From Schizochytrium sp. TIO01 (lineage: Eukaryota > Sar > Bigyra > Thraustochytrida > Thraustochytriidae), in assembly GCA_004764695.1 (NCBI GenBank), contig SMSO01000032.1, positions 7,522,668 through 7,586,667 on the forward strand: 64,000 bases of DNA, written 5' to 3'. Below the pieces are notes generated by a model that was not told the origin of the DNA, did not search any database, and saw nothing but the letters and a program-made list of their open reading frames with translations. Positions 30,533-42,228 of this stretch are shown in pieces (the stretch's first letter is position 1; each line of letters opens with the position of its first letter). Position numbers and translations under genes: made by a program.

Positions 30533-33334
30533 TGTGTTTTAAGTTTAATCTCTCCAAATAAGCAAGACCCTTGATTTTAAAAATATATACTATCGTCAAG
30601 CGTCGTTGCTATCTACGATATGGATCCTTCGCCCTGCAAACTCAAATCTACGAGGTCCTCAGCCACAAGCGGGAGCGTTAGAATCCGAAGATTGGGATCA
30701 AGCTAAAATAGTTTTGAAAACAGCACTTGGAGGGGCAGAAATATCGATTTTGGATACAGCTTTGAAACCCGAACACCAAATAGCCAGGAGTCGTACGCAG
30801 AGCTTTTACAGTTGCCAAAGAGGTTGGAGAAAGTTGACTTTAAAAGACGGTGGTTTGTCTGGGGAAATGGACGAGGGCCTCCGGCCGTGAAGGTCGTGTC
30901 CGTGTACTTGTGAACCGCTGCGCTCTGCAGCGAGGTGCGCTAGACGTCGCCGATGCGTTGCGGCACAGCTGTCCACGCAACCTACCACGGCGCTACCCCT
31001 GGCGCCTGTGGTACGTCTGCGGAAACGGAGTCGCCCTCCGTCTGCCAAAGCCGCGCCGCGAGCCGCGCAACCGCTCCTGGGCCACGCTCGCACCGAGGGA
31101 AAAACGAGATTGGAGCGACCGCAACTTCTACTTTCGCTCCCTCTTGCTCATTTGTTGCCTATTGTTCTTCCTATACTCTACTGTGTACTTTATAATTCAC
31201 TTTTACTTTTACTGCTTTACTATAGAATATACCATTCTCAGTGAAGATATTACCGTCAAGAAGTCGGGTATAATACTCATAGCCCTCTATTATTGTAAAC
31301 TATAGGACTTGATAAAATACATGCGGCGGAAAATGCCCTCTCTCACGAATGTTTTTTCCAATTTTATTTATCATTATCATTATCATTACTATTAGTGAAA
31401 ATTAAACAGAGAAGAGAAAAAGAGGCTTGGTTTTCTATACTGATATTACTAGAGTTTTTGATAAGCAGTATCATAGGATAGTAGGTAGATATGGCTTTCT
31501 CTATGAGTAGCCGATCTCAATATGCTCTGTAGGTTTCTAGATCATGGATTGCCTTACTCAGGTTAGGTGGAATAGTTGCTGAAGTACTTCTTCAAATTCT
31601 TTAGGAAATATGATCCTCTCAATTCGAAGAAGCATTGCTCTTTTAGGTTGCAACCGAAACGGTGGACTCATCTGAGCCTTTTAAACTGTATAAATGATTG
31701 TTTACAACAGTCTTAATGGTACTTACTAGTACTTTCTGGAGGGGTTGAGATTGAGAACAAAGTTGAGAACGAGGGTGAAAAAAAAGCTCGTAAGACAGTA
31801 GTGCAAAACGTTCTGTTCGTATATTTACAGTCCCGCCAACTGTGCTTTGACTAAAGTATATGATTCTCTCCATTTTCACGCTATATTGTCTCATAGTACC
31901 AACCCGTAGAGATCAATTCTTCAGAACTTCTCGAAAGATTTTGAAGACACAAGATATTCAGGACTAGCTACAGTTATTCAAAAAGCAAATAAAAACACGG
32001 CATGGCCTCTTAAGACTACCTCACGCTGGCAGTGGGTATTGCTTTTACTCTTTGCGGATGCAATATAACAACTTCGACGTTCCCGATCAAAGAAATAGAA
32101 TTTAAAAAAAATCAAACTTGCCCACTTTTCAAAATATGAATGTTTTTGTTGCATGAACTCTACCTCACTCCCTTTTCAAAAAGAGTAATTGCAGCTACCT
32201 CTCGGTTGCCATTTCCATAAATCGTAAAAAATGTGCTGATGTTCAGAGTATACAAGTATTTTGGGTTTGAAGCGTACCATGAATGCGAACACCCCTTAGC
32301 TGCTCCTTTTTATATGAACTTGATCTGATCTTGAAGTAGCAAGAGCTTCAAGAAAGTTGCCCTTGAGTTTTGCATTTGCAACACGATCCGAACTTTCTAT
32401 TTTTTTAATTCTAGTTTTTTTAAACCTAATTAGACCCCTCCATGAAACCCACAATTACATAAATCAATCATTGATGTACTCAGCAATAGCACACCTCGGG
32501 TCAGACTAGGTTCAAGCAATGTTGAATGTTTGAAATCTGGTTTTCTGTATTGATTCCTAACGGTAAGTTAAATTCTCATCATAGTACATTTGATATCAAA
32601 TGATAATATCTTGACATCTTTACCTTATCTCCATTGCCCATACGGGAACAAAGCCTACTACTGACTTCCAAGACAACGTCAACCAAAGAATGCAAAAAGA
32701 GTCTAACCTACTTTGGGGTAGAGGATAACCTACATGACTAGTTTACATTTTAATTATGACAGAACTGAATTAACTAAAGGGAGTTAATTTCTTTTTCGCC
32801 GTTGCGAAGAGTTCCTTGCCTTCGCTTGTATCTCTCCGCAACTGTTCCTGTACCGTTACTTCCACAGGCAACTAATCAAACTATGTCATACTTCCATGCT
32901 TTATATTTCTCCATAACAGTGACAGTTCCAAGACGATGGTATTGCGACGGATCTGCGCACGCTCCAGACCCGTTCTCCCGTTCTCGCCCCCTTCCTCTCA
33001 CACGCGTCAAGCAGAAGTCATCCGTGGCAGGCACCAGTAGCATTCCTTCGCCCAACTGCTCAACTACTCCTGCAGACCCCGAACTCTGCCAGGATGGCTG
33101 TTCAGAAAGTTTAAGCGTGGCGAGTTTTATCGCAGAACTAGGCTTTCATTCAAAGAACTCAGAGCTCCCTCGCATCAGTAATATTCATCGAGACCTTGCA
33201 ATCTGTCACCATGTTCACCATGAGCTCCAGCAACGAAGAATCGGACGCCTCTGTCACGCAAGCCTGCATTGAAAACACCCACGAGCCCAGTCCGGGCTCC
33301 TTTGTCTCTTCACGTGCTGTTTTGCAGTACACTC
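30533..33334. other. divergent promoter spacer between TAF1 and the GTPBP1-like gene
   Basis: About 2.8 kb. The part next to TAF1 is GC-richer (about 30840-31120), with overlapping small frames on both strands, none family-like. From 31140 to 32800 it is AT-rich. The segment 32802-33272 is open for 156 codons from a non-ATG codon and shows no recognisable domain. The TAF1 and GTPase promoters must lie here, but I see no clear core motif. Confidence 0.6.
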
Positions 33335-33537
33335 ATGCAACGGCACGAAGCTGCGGAACCCATTTTAGTTCCCGAAGTGCCTCGAAGCGGCTCTGCGGCC
33401 TCGGACTTCAGTCCGCAGAACCTGAAGGCGGCATCGGGTGCGCCCATTGCGGGCATGGAGGACAGGATACGTGGCCTAGGTGTGGGCGCCGTAGCTGTGG
33501 CGCCCGCGTGCGGCTCTGCGACTGCTTTAGCGCCTAG
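33211..33537 (+). CDS. overlapping upstream ORF of the GTPBP1-like gene
   Basis: A 108-residue frame begins at an ATG with strong context (ACC before ATG) and a second well-placed ATG three codons on, reading MFTMSSSNEESDASVTQ. It overlaps the start of the GTPase in a different frame and stops at 33535-33537. It may be a regulatory upstream ORF that limits GTPase translation. Alternatively, it may be the true N-terminus, joined by an unseen intron or separated by a sequencing frameshift. After about residue 45 it becomes Cys/Arg/Gly-rich and less protein-like. Confidence 0.3.
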   Translation: MFTMSSSNEESDASVTQACIENTHEPSPGSFVSSRAVLQYTHATARSCGTHFSSRSASKRLCGLGLQSAEPEGGIGCAHCGHGGQDTWPRCGRRSCGARVRLCDCFSA

Positions 33538-35383
33538 TAGTATGTTTATGATGGATGCCACCACGGTGCATTCTGAGATCAGGACTGTACCGCGCGAGAC
33601 CACGGCGGGCAACTTCGTCAGGAGTGACCGGGTAGAGTTCTGCACGGAAGCTTCAACTGGATCCTTAGATGGAGTCAAAAGATATCCACCGGAAATAGAG
33701 GCTGGCAACTGCGAGTACAAACTGCAGCTTGCGACCTGTTCGGAGGGACGTCTCGGAAGACTTTCGTCTCAACTCAAGTGGCGCCTTGCAGAAGGTGGCG
33801 GCGAGGCGGTCTACGTTCTCGGTGTAGAGGACGACGGAAACCCTTTGGGAATTTCGAAGGTTCAGATGAAAGAGTCGCTCAAGAAGCTACGATTTATGGC
33901 TGCATCAGTGGGCTGTGAAATTGCAGATGTGTCCATGAACAAGGGTTTCCAGGGTGTGACTGCGGAGGTCAGGGTACGCCGGCAGCAAGTTGCAGAAATT
34001 CCAGTGGAGGCCCAAGTTCTTTTCTTGGGCGCAAGTCGGGTAGGAAAGACCACTCTCGTTGGTGTTCTGAAGACAGACGAGACCGACGATGGTCAGGGAC
34101 TCGCTCGGCTTCATGTGCTCAAGCACCAACACGAGATGGACCAAGGCCTCACTTCGGCTACCTCATGTCACAGGCTTCGCTTTGATGCAGATGGCGAAGC
34201 TATGCTTGAGAGTGAAGAAGATCAAGACGTTCCGTCAGAGATTTTTACCGACGTGGATGATCAAGAGATTTGCAAAATGGAAGGTGTTAAGTCTACGGTT
34301 ATGCTAGTTGATACTGCTGGTCATCCGAAGTTCTTCAAAACAGCAGTTGATGGCCTGACGGCTATGCTTCCTGACTATGTTATGCTGGTTGTAGACACTG
34401 AAGCACTTCAGATTTACGATGACGAAGTCGTTTGCGATGATGAAGCTGTCACAGAACGGATTCGGATGACTGTAGATTTGCTTACCATGTGTAAACTCCT
34501 TGAGTTCCCCTTCGCTGTTATAGTGACTAAAGTCGATCTTCTTGACCTCCCTACAGAAGATAAGGTCGCGTCTAAGACTCGGTTGTTGGTAAATAAGCTG
34601 CTATCGTGCGTCTTCGAAAACGAGCAGATTACCACTGTACCAATGTTTGGTTGCTCAAGCATATCCAAGATCGGCATTGAGTCTTTGCGTGATTTCCTTG
34701 GAACAATCAGGCCCAAGTCGACACCAGGAGACCTGCAAAGTGGATCATGCATGTATGTTCGTAAGGTGTATCCGCGAAACGAATACGATGGGGTCATTGT
34801 GGAGGGCCGCGTGGCATCAGGCCTTATTGCTGTCCATGACCGCCTTTTGTTTGGACCAGATCCACATGGGGATTTTGTTCATGTTCTTGTACAGAGCATC
34901 CGTACAGATTACGGTGCAGACTTACGGCAGGTTTCTGCTGGTCATACGGTGACTTTAGGTTTAAGAATGATTCCGGATAGTGCTGCCTCTTGTCCGCCAA
35001 GTGGAGAGGAGCGTGATTTAATATCATTGGGTGAACACTCTAATTCATCAGGGACATATCATCGCTTGCAGGACATTGCACGCCGAGGCAGCTGTCTTGT
35101 CTCTGAGGTCATGATGCCACCTGTGTGCTGGGACCTTACATTGCAAGTGCTTGCTTGCTTAGATCTCACTTCTGGAGCTGTTACGTTGGCCTTGGATGGC
35201 GCAAAGCATCATCAGTTCACCTTGCGCTCAAGCACTGTGAAGCAGCATGTTTTATGCGCGTCGGTTGAGCAAGACCAACTCGCTATCAAGTTTATAGATC
35301 GTCCGGAGGCCATTCCATTGTACGAAAGAATCATTTTGCAACGGGGCTCAACTGTTATCATAGCTCGTTTATGTCAGGCTTGA
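33335..35383 (+). CDS. GTPBP1/GTPBP2-like translational GTPase
   Basis: A 682-residue cytosolic GTPase of the GTPBP1/2 branch of the EF-Tu-like family, linked elsewhere to ribosome rescue and mRNA turnover. An Ala/Gly-rich leader (1-110) precedes the family N-domain with SSQLKWRLAEGGGEAVYVLG and MKESLKKLRFMA. The G domain has P-loop GASRVGKTT (232-240), the GTPBP-type stretch LARLHVLKHQHEMDQGLTSA (switch I region), DTAGHPKF (326-333) and TKVD (398-401). C-terminal beta-barrel domains follow, with an EGRVASG-type turn and an LRSSTVKQHVLCA segment. Length matches human GTPBP1 (669). The P-loop has Arg-Val where most members have Asp-Ala. An in-frame stop at 33221 and lack of other ATGs put the start at 33335, but its context is poor (C at -3). 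Confidence 0.85.
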   Translation: MQRHEAAEPILVPEVPRSGSAASDFSPQNLKAASGAPIAGMEDRIRGLGVGAVAVAPACGSATALAPSSMFMMDATTVHSEIRTVPRETTAGNFVRSDRVEFCTEASTGSLDGVKRYPPEIEAGNCEYKLQLATCSEGRLGRLSSQLKWRLAEGGGEAVYVLGVEDDGNPLGISKVQMKESLKKLRFMAASVGCEIADVSMNKGFQGVTAEVRVRRQQVAEIPVEAQVLFLGASRVGKTTLVGVLKTDETDDGQGLARLHVLKHQHEMDQGLTSATSCHRLRFDADGEAMLESEEDQDVPSEIFTDVDDQEICKMEGVKSTVMLVDTAGHPKFFKTAVDGLTAMLPDYVMLVVDTEALQIYDDEVVCDDEAVTERIRMTVDLLTMCKLLEFPFAVIVTKVDLLDLPTEDKVASKTRLLVNKLLSCVFENEQITTVPMFGCSSISKIGIESLRDFLGTIRPKSTPGDLQSGSCMYVRKVYPRNEYDGVIVEGRVASGLIAVHDRLLFGPDPHGDFVHVLVQSIRTDYGADLRQVSAGHTVTLGLRMIPDSAASCPPSGEERDLISLGEHSNSSGTYHRLQDIARRGSCLVSEVMMPPVCWDLTLQVLACLDLTSGAVTLALDGAKHHQFTLRSSTVKQHVLCASVEQDQLAIKFIDRPEAIPLYERIILQRGSTVIIARLCQA

Positions 35384-35437
35384 TTTCAAAAATGTTGTCT
35401 CTCACTCACAAAACTATAGTTGTATAGACTCCCAATC

Positions 35438-35443
35438 AATAAA
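35438..35443 (+). promoter_or_regulatory. possible AATAAA polyadenylation signal of the GTPBP1-like gene
   Basis: AATAAA lies 55 bases after the GTPase stop, at a spacing typical of a compact 3' untranslated region. Confidence 0.4.
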
Positions 35444-37951
35444 AATTAGAGAGTAGGTAGTACCATACCATGGTAGGCATGATGTTTTTTTTTTGTATTG
35501 TATTTCTCTGATATCCTGGACAAGTTTGTCTCCAATACAATTGACAAGTAAACTACGATACACAGTCCCTGGACAAATTTATCATTAATACAATCGACTG
35601 GTGAACTAGAATAGATAGTCCCCGTCATTTGTTTTAAAGCTCTCTTTATATCAGAATTTGCAATATATAACACGGACTGCTTGAGAATTAGGAAAAATAA
35701 TGGACAGAATAATAAGCTCGGATGAAAGTCTATCAGATAATAAGACTACAAGGTCTGATTTCCTCAGTTGTCGAAGTTTGCAAAAGCCCTCCGTTGCTTA
35801 TTATGGTACACCCATACCTTCGTTAAGGATGTAGCCTTACCTCTTCATTCCTGTTGGGCGAATCGCCCTCCCCCCCCGCATAGCATTCCTAGTGTCCTAT
35901 TCTTTCGGTTTATTCTTCCCGTGCTTAGTAAATAACATAAAATTGTATGTAAACCCTTGGCGGCGCCATGTTCCATTTTCTCATTCTGCACTACAAAAGC
36001 CGCTTTCACTCTTGATCGGAGACCAAGCTTTTCTATCAGGTGGCACGGGCGGTGAGTGAGTGAGCGAGTGCGTGAGTGGAAGAGTGCGACCAGCCAAGTA
36101 CTCAGCTCGCCCGCCACCTCCCGCGACTTCCATAAACCCAATAAATCCGTGACTCTCGCTTCGTTAAACTTGTCTTCACTCGCGCCCAATCAATCAAACA
36201 AACACAACCACAGAAGCATGCCAGCTTTTGCTCTCATCATGTGCCACGGGCCATCCGACCTTTACATGCATATCCCCAATAAATGCCACTTTCACCTTGG
36301 CCCAGATCTCCACGAGCTGGGCAGTCAGTTGCGCCCAAAGGGACCAACCAGCAAGCGAGCCTAACTGCTGATGGAGGGAGCTGGATGCGCCGTGATCGTC
36401 GTGTGATATGCTACACGCACGCCACTGCCTCCACCCACGACCACCAGGCGGGAATTACAGATTCCGGCGAAGCACCAAATCAAGCTGTGCCTATATTTAT
36501 TCCATCTGCCTGAGTATGCATATTCATTCTCAGGCGCAGAGCTTATTCAACCGCGCCTGCGACTTTGATCTTCTTTCGACGATCGAAACCAATTCTATGG
36601 CCCTATATTTGGTCTCCCTTGCTTTATTTGGGGAAAGGAGCATGGAAAGAGAACAAAGTTCTGGTGGCCATTCTCGTGGTCCTCGTTCTGCTGGTTCTGC
36701 GCAGAGGGGTTCTCAGAGAATGAATGTTAAATGAAAGCAAGACGTGAGGAGAGGAAAACCTAACTTTTCCAGGATCAGCTGAGTTGCCTGGTGTCTGCCG
36801 CCGCCCACGAATCGCTCGCAAATCGGCGCCGCACAGAGCTGCGTGAGCGCAGGGAGCGATCTTTTCGGCTATGCAATTATTTAAAACACGAACCAATAAT
36901 AGCAACTTGAACTTGAAGAGTTTCTCATCTCGAAGTCCATGGAGAGTCAGCGAGAATCACTGCGGCTGCTACAGTTATCAATAGGCATTAGTATAGTTTT
37001 CCATAGGAGGCTCTCTAGCAGTATCATGAGAGCTTTTTAGCAGCCATAACTTCTCAGAGCAATCAAGCGACTGTCAAGTAAATAATGGAGGGGTCGCGAG
37101 CCTGGGAGAGAGATTACGTTGTATTGCAGGTCGTGCACCGAAGATGCCGTAAAATTGCCGACTGGTTCTGTCGTTTTCTGCAAATAGAACCTTTGGTCTT
37201 TGAGGTTGTTCGAATATTGTGGAGACTAGCGAGCTTGTCGTTGCCTTCACTGAGCTCTGTTCGTGAACGAGCAGTTCTTTCCAAGTATTAGGTATATCTA
37301 TCTACCTACGATTTCTTTAGAGTTCTTTTTAGTTTTTTTAAATAGACGATCAACAAATGAAAGTTGAACTTCAAAGTTATCGAAAACTTGAATATTCCGT
37401 ACTACTCTGCAGCTATGTTTCAAGAAGAAGTTGAAGAAATGCCAAATATCCAAGAGCCATCGCAACCTTGGTCCGCGCAACCTCCAAATATCAGCTTTGT
37501 GGCGAAATACAGATAATTTTGTCCTCAGCAGATCATGCTTCAACCATAAAAAAGATGGCCTTTTGGGAGGTTGATAACAATAAATGAGAGTTCGTTCCTT
37601 TTCAAAACAAAAAATTAAGTTTAAAAAAATGAAAAATGAAAAGTATATATATATAATTATCAAAAAACCATAGATGCGCCGCTGCAAAACATCTCGTCAT
37701 ACACAGCCTTCATGACTTTCACATTGCAAGCAAGAGCATCCACCACGCCGACCGTTCACTCTTACAATTTTCCAGTACCGTACCCTTATAGCGATCAACC
37801 TTGAAGGTCGGTATTGTCTTCAAGATCTGGACCCAGTCGTGAACTCTTTAGGGTAAGGTACGCAAGTGCCTAGGCAATTAGGCTTATCTGCTACAAGTCG
37901 CGCCAGTACGTAGGTGCTGGTAGCAGTAGATCATCCCTCTATGCCTAGATA

Positions 37952-38203
37952 TTAAATAGGAGTGCCTAGTAGTAAGAGGCCCATTAACAATACGCCTAGT
38001 GATAGTAGCACAACAATAACCCAGTTCATTGGAGCTTCCGGAGCTGGGCCTTCTGATTCCGTGGTCTTCCGCAAAAGCTCTGTAGTGGACTGCTCCAAAA
38101 GAAGAGATCCCTTCAGTATTTCTGATAAGAGTCCATGACGAATGATTGATTGATTATGGCATTGGCAAAGTTTGGAACCCACATTGTTTTGTACAGCTCG
38201 CAT
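37952..38203 (-). CDS. candidate tail-anchored membrane protein, perhaps the last exon of a split gene
   Basis: From the ATG at 38203 the frame gives 83 residues. It has an amphipathic helix (LLSEILKGSLLLEQSTTELL), a short Pro/Glu hinge and a strong C-terminal membrane helix (WVIVVLLSLGVLLMGLLLL) with three residues after it. This is the architecture of tail-anchored proteins such as SNAREs, though I cannot assign a family. Just upstream on the same strand, 38245-38403 is open for 53 codons and also protein-like (NLEDLEIYKHELG). An in-frame junction could be made by a short intron (about 50 bases, GT to AG), so the real gene may be larger. It is short enough to be chance apart from the hydrophobic tail. 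Confidence 0.3.
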   Translation of the reverse strand: MRAVQNNVGSKLCQCHNQSIIRHGLLSEILKGSLLLEQSTTELLRKTTESEGPAPEAPMNWVIVVLLSLGVLLMGLLLLGTPI

Positions 38204-41200
38204 AAAGCGGTGGAAGGAACAGCTTCTTTTCTTCAAAAATCAGACTAGCTATATATATATTTGAAGTTGTTCTGTGAAGCAACATAGCCTTCGAGTTGCT
38301 TAATATAATAACTTGATGCTCCTAGTTCATGTTTGTAAATCTCCAAGTCTTCAAGATTCTTTCCCACAGGGTTGCTATCGGTGGATGTTCTTGATCTCGA
38401 TCTTCACTTTGATACATCAAACCAAATAACCATTCGCATCCACCTCACGAACGCCGACTCGAGGATGCTGCCGATGCTCAAGATTCTCCAAACAAACTCA
38501 AGACAACCATTATCTGAGCCTTGAAGACTAGCCTTCACATACAAGGAGTTCGGAGCGATGTTTCTTATTCAGGTCCTGGCGCCAGCCGCCTGAACTTAGA
38601 CTTTAACTTAATCTTCAAGCATCTCTGCTCGAGCTACCTTAAAATATGAGGTTGGTAGGTATTTATTAATTTATCTATCCCAAAAGTCCATGCATGCAAT
38701 CCAATGGCGCCTTCGTCTTCACCAAATAGTGACCTATTAAGCCTCGGCCACGTTGTTTCTTGCCACCACCGGCATGCTTTTTTCTAGCGCTGCGGTTGCA
38801 AGTCTCCTGATGTCATTTCATTTGCCCCTAGCTAGAGGTAGCTTGGCCTTTAACTTAAAGGCATGATGGCTGGTATTGGCTGCGCTGAGCCTAATGATGC
38901 TCAGAGCAGCACTTGCACCAGAAAAGGAAGCTTTACGGGTGGCGCGGCGTACCGGACCACGGGCACCCTATTCAGGCATATGCGACTCCTAGGAGAGGTT
39001 TTGCGACGAAATTTACAAGTGCCCGGGCTCTTAGGGGTGCGCTAGCGCGTGACTAAGCGGGCTTTCCGAGCCTTTCGCAAGAGTGAAAGGGCGATTGGTT
39101 CTTGGAGTGGGCTCTCGAAGTTGCGCTGGAGAAGGGTTCGCGTTCAGGTCGCGAGGGCTTACGCAGGATGTTGCGAAGAGAGCGAAGGCTCACGCGGTTC
39201 CTGGAGCCGCCAAAATTTCATGCGGTGCTCCAATGATGCGGAAATCCAAGTTTAAGCAGGCAAGCAAGCAAGCAAGCGAGACCAAATAAACCTCGTGGGC
39301 CGGAACTCTCGATACTTTGGCTCCAGGAGGTGCTCATTGACTCTGGTTTCTGCAGCGCTAACTTACGGCGACGGAGAGTTGGCGGCCGTTGTCTACGCTG
39401 TGCAAGTGGCGACGCTCGCCCGGCAGAAGTCGCGGCGGGGTGCAATGTTGTAGTTCTCCAGCAATTCGTTCGTTTGGGCTACGATCTTGCTCCTCAACCG
39501 CTCAGGTTGGCCATTCCTTTCGCCGAAGGTTTCGGTCAACGAAGTTTCCTGTCAAGCTACAACCATCTTCACTGCGGCACAACTCTCCACGATTCCACAA
39601 CCAGCGTCCGCTGCCAAGGCCTCCTCGAGGGCGTCTCAGGCTGCTTCTTCGCAGCTCGACGAGTCAGAATCTGCCGGAGACTCTGGGATGATGGACTTTC
39701 ATCGTCGCTGTATTGCTTTCCGTGTACGAAGGAAATGTAGCTCTTTCAAGGCCAAGCAAGTCACCGAAAGCTGGGCGGGCATCGCGAAGGTCTCCCAGCA
39801 GCGCCTCACTCACTGCATCCCTCGTGAGTTTCCACCGCCGCCGCCACTTCGAAGAACGTCCTTTCGTGGATCAAGTGAGGGATTGATGCATGAATTTCAT
39901 TCGCCTAATCTGTCATCGATTGTTGTTACGAGTCATCACCTTTGGAGTGTTTGTTTTTGGTTTATTTTTTTAATTTAATAATTAATTAATCAATTAATTA
40001 AAACTAGCTATGATGCATACTGGGAAAGAAAGATAGAGGAAATTAAAAAAAACTCTTTTGGAACCCTGACTTCAAGTTGAGGCTACCAAACAAAGCAGAA
40101 GCAGATGTTTTGTGGAATGGAAATATCGTATCGAACTTTCGAGGTGCCGCTGTAACCGAACAAACAACCTCGTGAAGAAGTCAGACACATTAGCACTGCT
40201 ATCAGCACCTTTCCGCCTGGAGACAAACTGCGCGAGAACAGGCCAATTCATTTGTCCTCCTCATTCAGGGCTAGCTACTACCTGCTACCTAGGTTGTAAT
40301 TAGTAACTAAACACTATAGGTGTGCTAGCAGAGAGTCCGCCGTTTAACAAATTTTCCACGTAGTCTCGCAAAAATAAACATTCTTAGTGTTTCTCTTAAC
40401 TGGTTTTACAGAGGCAGTGCGAGCGAAGCGAACGGGAACGGCATCGAGAACCACCAGCAGAACCCGAACTAGCTTACAAGTCAAAGACCCCTTCAGGAGA
40501 GCGCCCCAAGCCATAGATCTGCGTCTGCGCTGCCTTAGCGTCAAACCAAAATCCTTTGCTGCAGCCTCGGCAGAGTCTTCATCTCTTCCTGCAGCACGTG
40601 AACCTGCGACACGTGCAGCACGTGAGAAGCTCAGAAAAAGCAGCGCGAACGAGGGAGCCCAAGAGATAGTGATACATTTTTGAAAAAATTATAACCAATC
40701 GATCCCTCTAAAGGTTTGCAAGTAAAAGGAAAGCATACCTGAGTCACAACTTTGAAGAGAACACAAGCAAGCCAAACCGGCAATTGAGGAACAGGTCTCT
40801 CAGGAGGTGAGAGACACGAGGCTATCGGAAAGGTGAATTTGCTCAGAGCGACCTCTTGCGACGCTATCCACTAGTTACCACTTATAGTAGGAGCCCTTAG
40901 TACCTTGCTACTACGAGACACATATACTGATTACAAGCGGCCGCGAGCTGGTGCAGCCCGACTCTCTTAGAGCTTTCCTGTTGCGTGTGATTTTCAAGTT
41001 GGGATAGCTGCAATCGAGCTCGTCATTTAAGAAGCTTGCACACAGTAAACCTGGAATCATAGTCCTGGTGAACAGCTGAAGAAAGTCAGTGTTTGTTTAC
41101 AGCAGTGAGCAACCTTAATTTTTGAGCTTACTACTCGTGGCGTTTGCGAGCGAGCGATTATTGACCTTGCTACCGGTTCGGGTAGTAGTCTTGATATTCG

Positions 41201-41406
41201 GAACCACGGCGACAAAGAAGAACAAGTTAAAGGAGCCGGAACCTACGAGCAGCCTGCTCCTGGTACGTAACATTGTGGGTGGTAAATAATAAAGCAAAGT
41301 AGCATATTGCCAGCGGGCATACATCCAGCAAACCCCAAACGTGACCCAAGTCCATCAAAGAAATTGAATAGACAGGGGAGCAAGAGACAATTTCGTATAG
41401 CACATC

Positions 41407-42228
41407 ATGTGGGGTACTTTCCTTTGCGCGTCTTATGTCACATGCCTGCATGTCTTCTCCATGCTTGGAGGTCTCACCGTGATTGGCTTGACAGCATGGC
41501 TCATTATTGAGAAGTTTCAATTTGGCATCTTTACAGAGGAGGATTGGATCATTTGGATTCCACTCGCGGTTGGTATTTTCATTACCTTGCTAGGCTGTGT
41601 GGCAGCATGCAAGTCCAACCCTGCCAACTTCAACATCAACATGATTCTTGCCTGTATCCAAGGCATTCTCGGCCTCGCCATCGGCTGCTTAGGAGCTCTG
41701 GCAATGATCACCGTCGTGTATATGGCTGAGACCTCCGAGACGTCTGCACCAAACCTTGCCGGTGGGATTGGCGACTATCGCCAATTCCTGTCAGACTACT
41801 CTCTTGGTTTGTACGGCAGTTGCTGCCGGCCTAAGAACCTTCCCGATGGTTTTGACACAAAATGTTCTACAGATAACTCCACAAGCTTAGATGCTGTATG
41901 CTACTGGACCAAAGCCAACCGCAATTCTGGCATGTACAACGTATCTTCTACAGCATGTGACGATGTGAATGATCTCGACTTATGTACCCTCTCTTCGGAT
42001 TGGAAAGACTTTCAATCTGGTTTAGCCGACTGGTTCCATGACTATGCTTGGCCAGCAGGCATTGCCTTTGTTGCCTACGGTGGGGCATTGCTTCTTGCCG
42101 TCATTGGCAGCTGTGTACTTGCCGCCAAGCACGCCCAGGCAGCCGAGGAAGAAGCTGGCGAAGAAGAGGAGGCCCCAGAAGACGACGATGGCAACAAAAT
42201 GAAACTTCAAATGCAGGCCTTTGTCTAA
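41407..42228 (+). CDS. tetraspanin-like four-helix membrane protein A
   Basis: A 273-residue protein with membrane segments at about 8-34, 47-68, 78-106 and 215-240, and a large loop (107-214) between helices 3 and 4. This is the tetraspanin layout. The loop has a Cys-Cys pair (139-140) followed by Cys 153, 165, 184 and 193, enough for three disulfides. Tetraspanins usually have CCG; here it is CCR. Two N-glycosylation sequons (NSTS near 157, NVSS near 178) fit an extracytosolic loop. The C-tail is very acidic (EEEAGEEEEAPEDDD). Loop start GGIGDYRQFLSDYSLGLYGS matches the paralogue at 49576. ATG context has A at -3. Likely surface or endosomal membrane; partners unknown. A diverged or convergent family is possible. 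Confidence 0.75.
   Translation: MWGTFLCASYVTCLHVFSMLGGLTVIGLTAWLIIEKFQFGIFTEEDWIIWIPLAVGIFITLLGCVAACKSNPANFNINMILACIQGILGLAIGCLGALAMITVVYMAETSETSAPNLAGGIGDYRQFLSDYSLGLYGSCCRPKNLPDGFDTKCSTDNSTSLDAVCYWTKANRNSGMYNVSSTACDDVNDLDLCTLSSDWKDFQSGLADWFHDYAWPAGIAFVAYGGALLLAVIGSCVLAAKHAQAAEEEAGEEEEAPEDDDGNKMKLQMQAFV

Larger units (their letters stand above)
35384..41406. other. 6-kb spacer with AT-rich tracts and a possible small gene
   Basis: Mostly AT-rich with GC-richer patches at about 36660-36870, 38930-39860 and 40390-40660. The plus-strand frames at 39330-39740 and 39487-39978 overlap each other in different phases and look random. A tail-anchored candidate on the minus strand (37952-38203) is annotated separately. 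An 8-bp-stem, 5-base-loop inverted repeat sits at 40795-40815. No further gene or mobile element can be supported. Confidence 0.55.

Noticed and set aside
39340-39455. A short plus-strand stretch reading YGDGELAAVVYAVQ, reminiscent of a retroelement RNase H core
   Set aside because: Only about 40 codons, no flanking reverse transcriptase or integrase, no long terminal repeats; the resemblance is too short to support an element.
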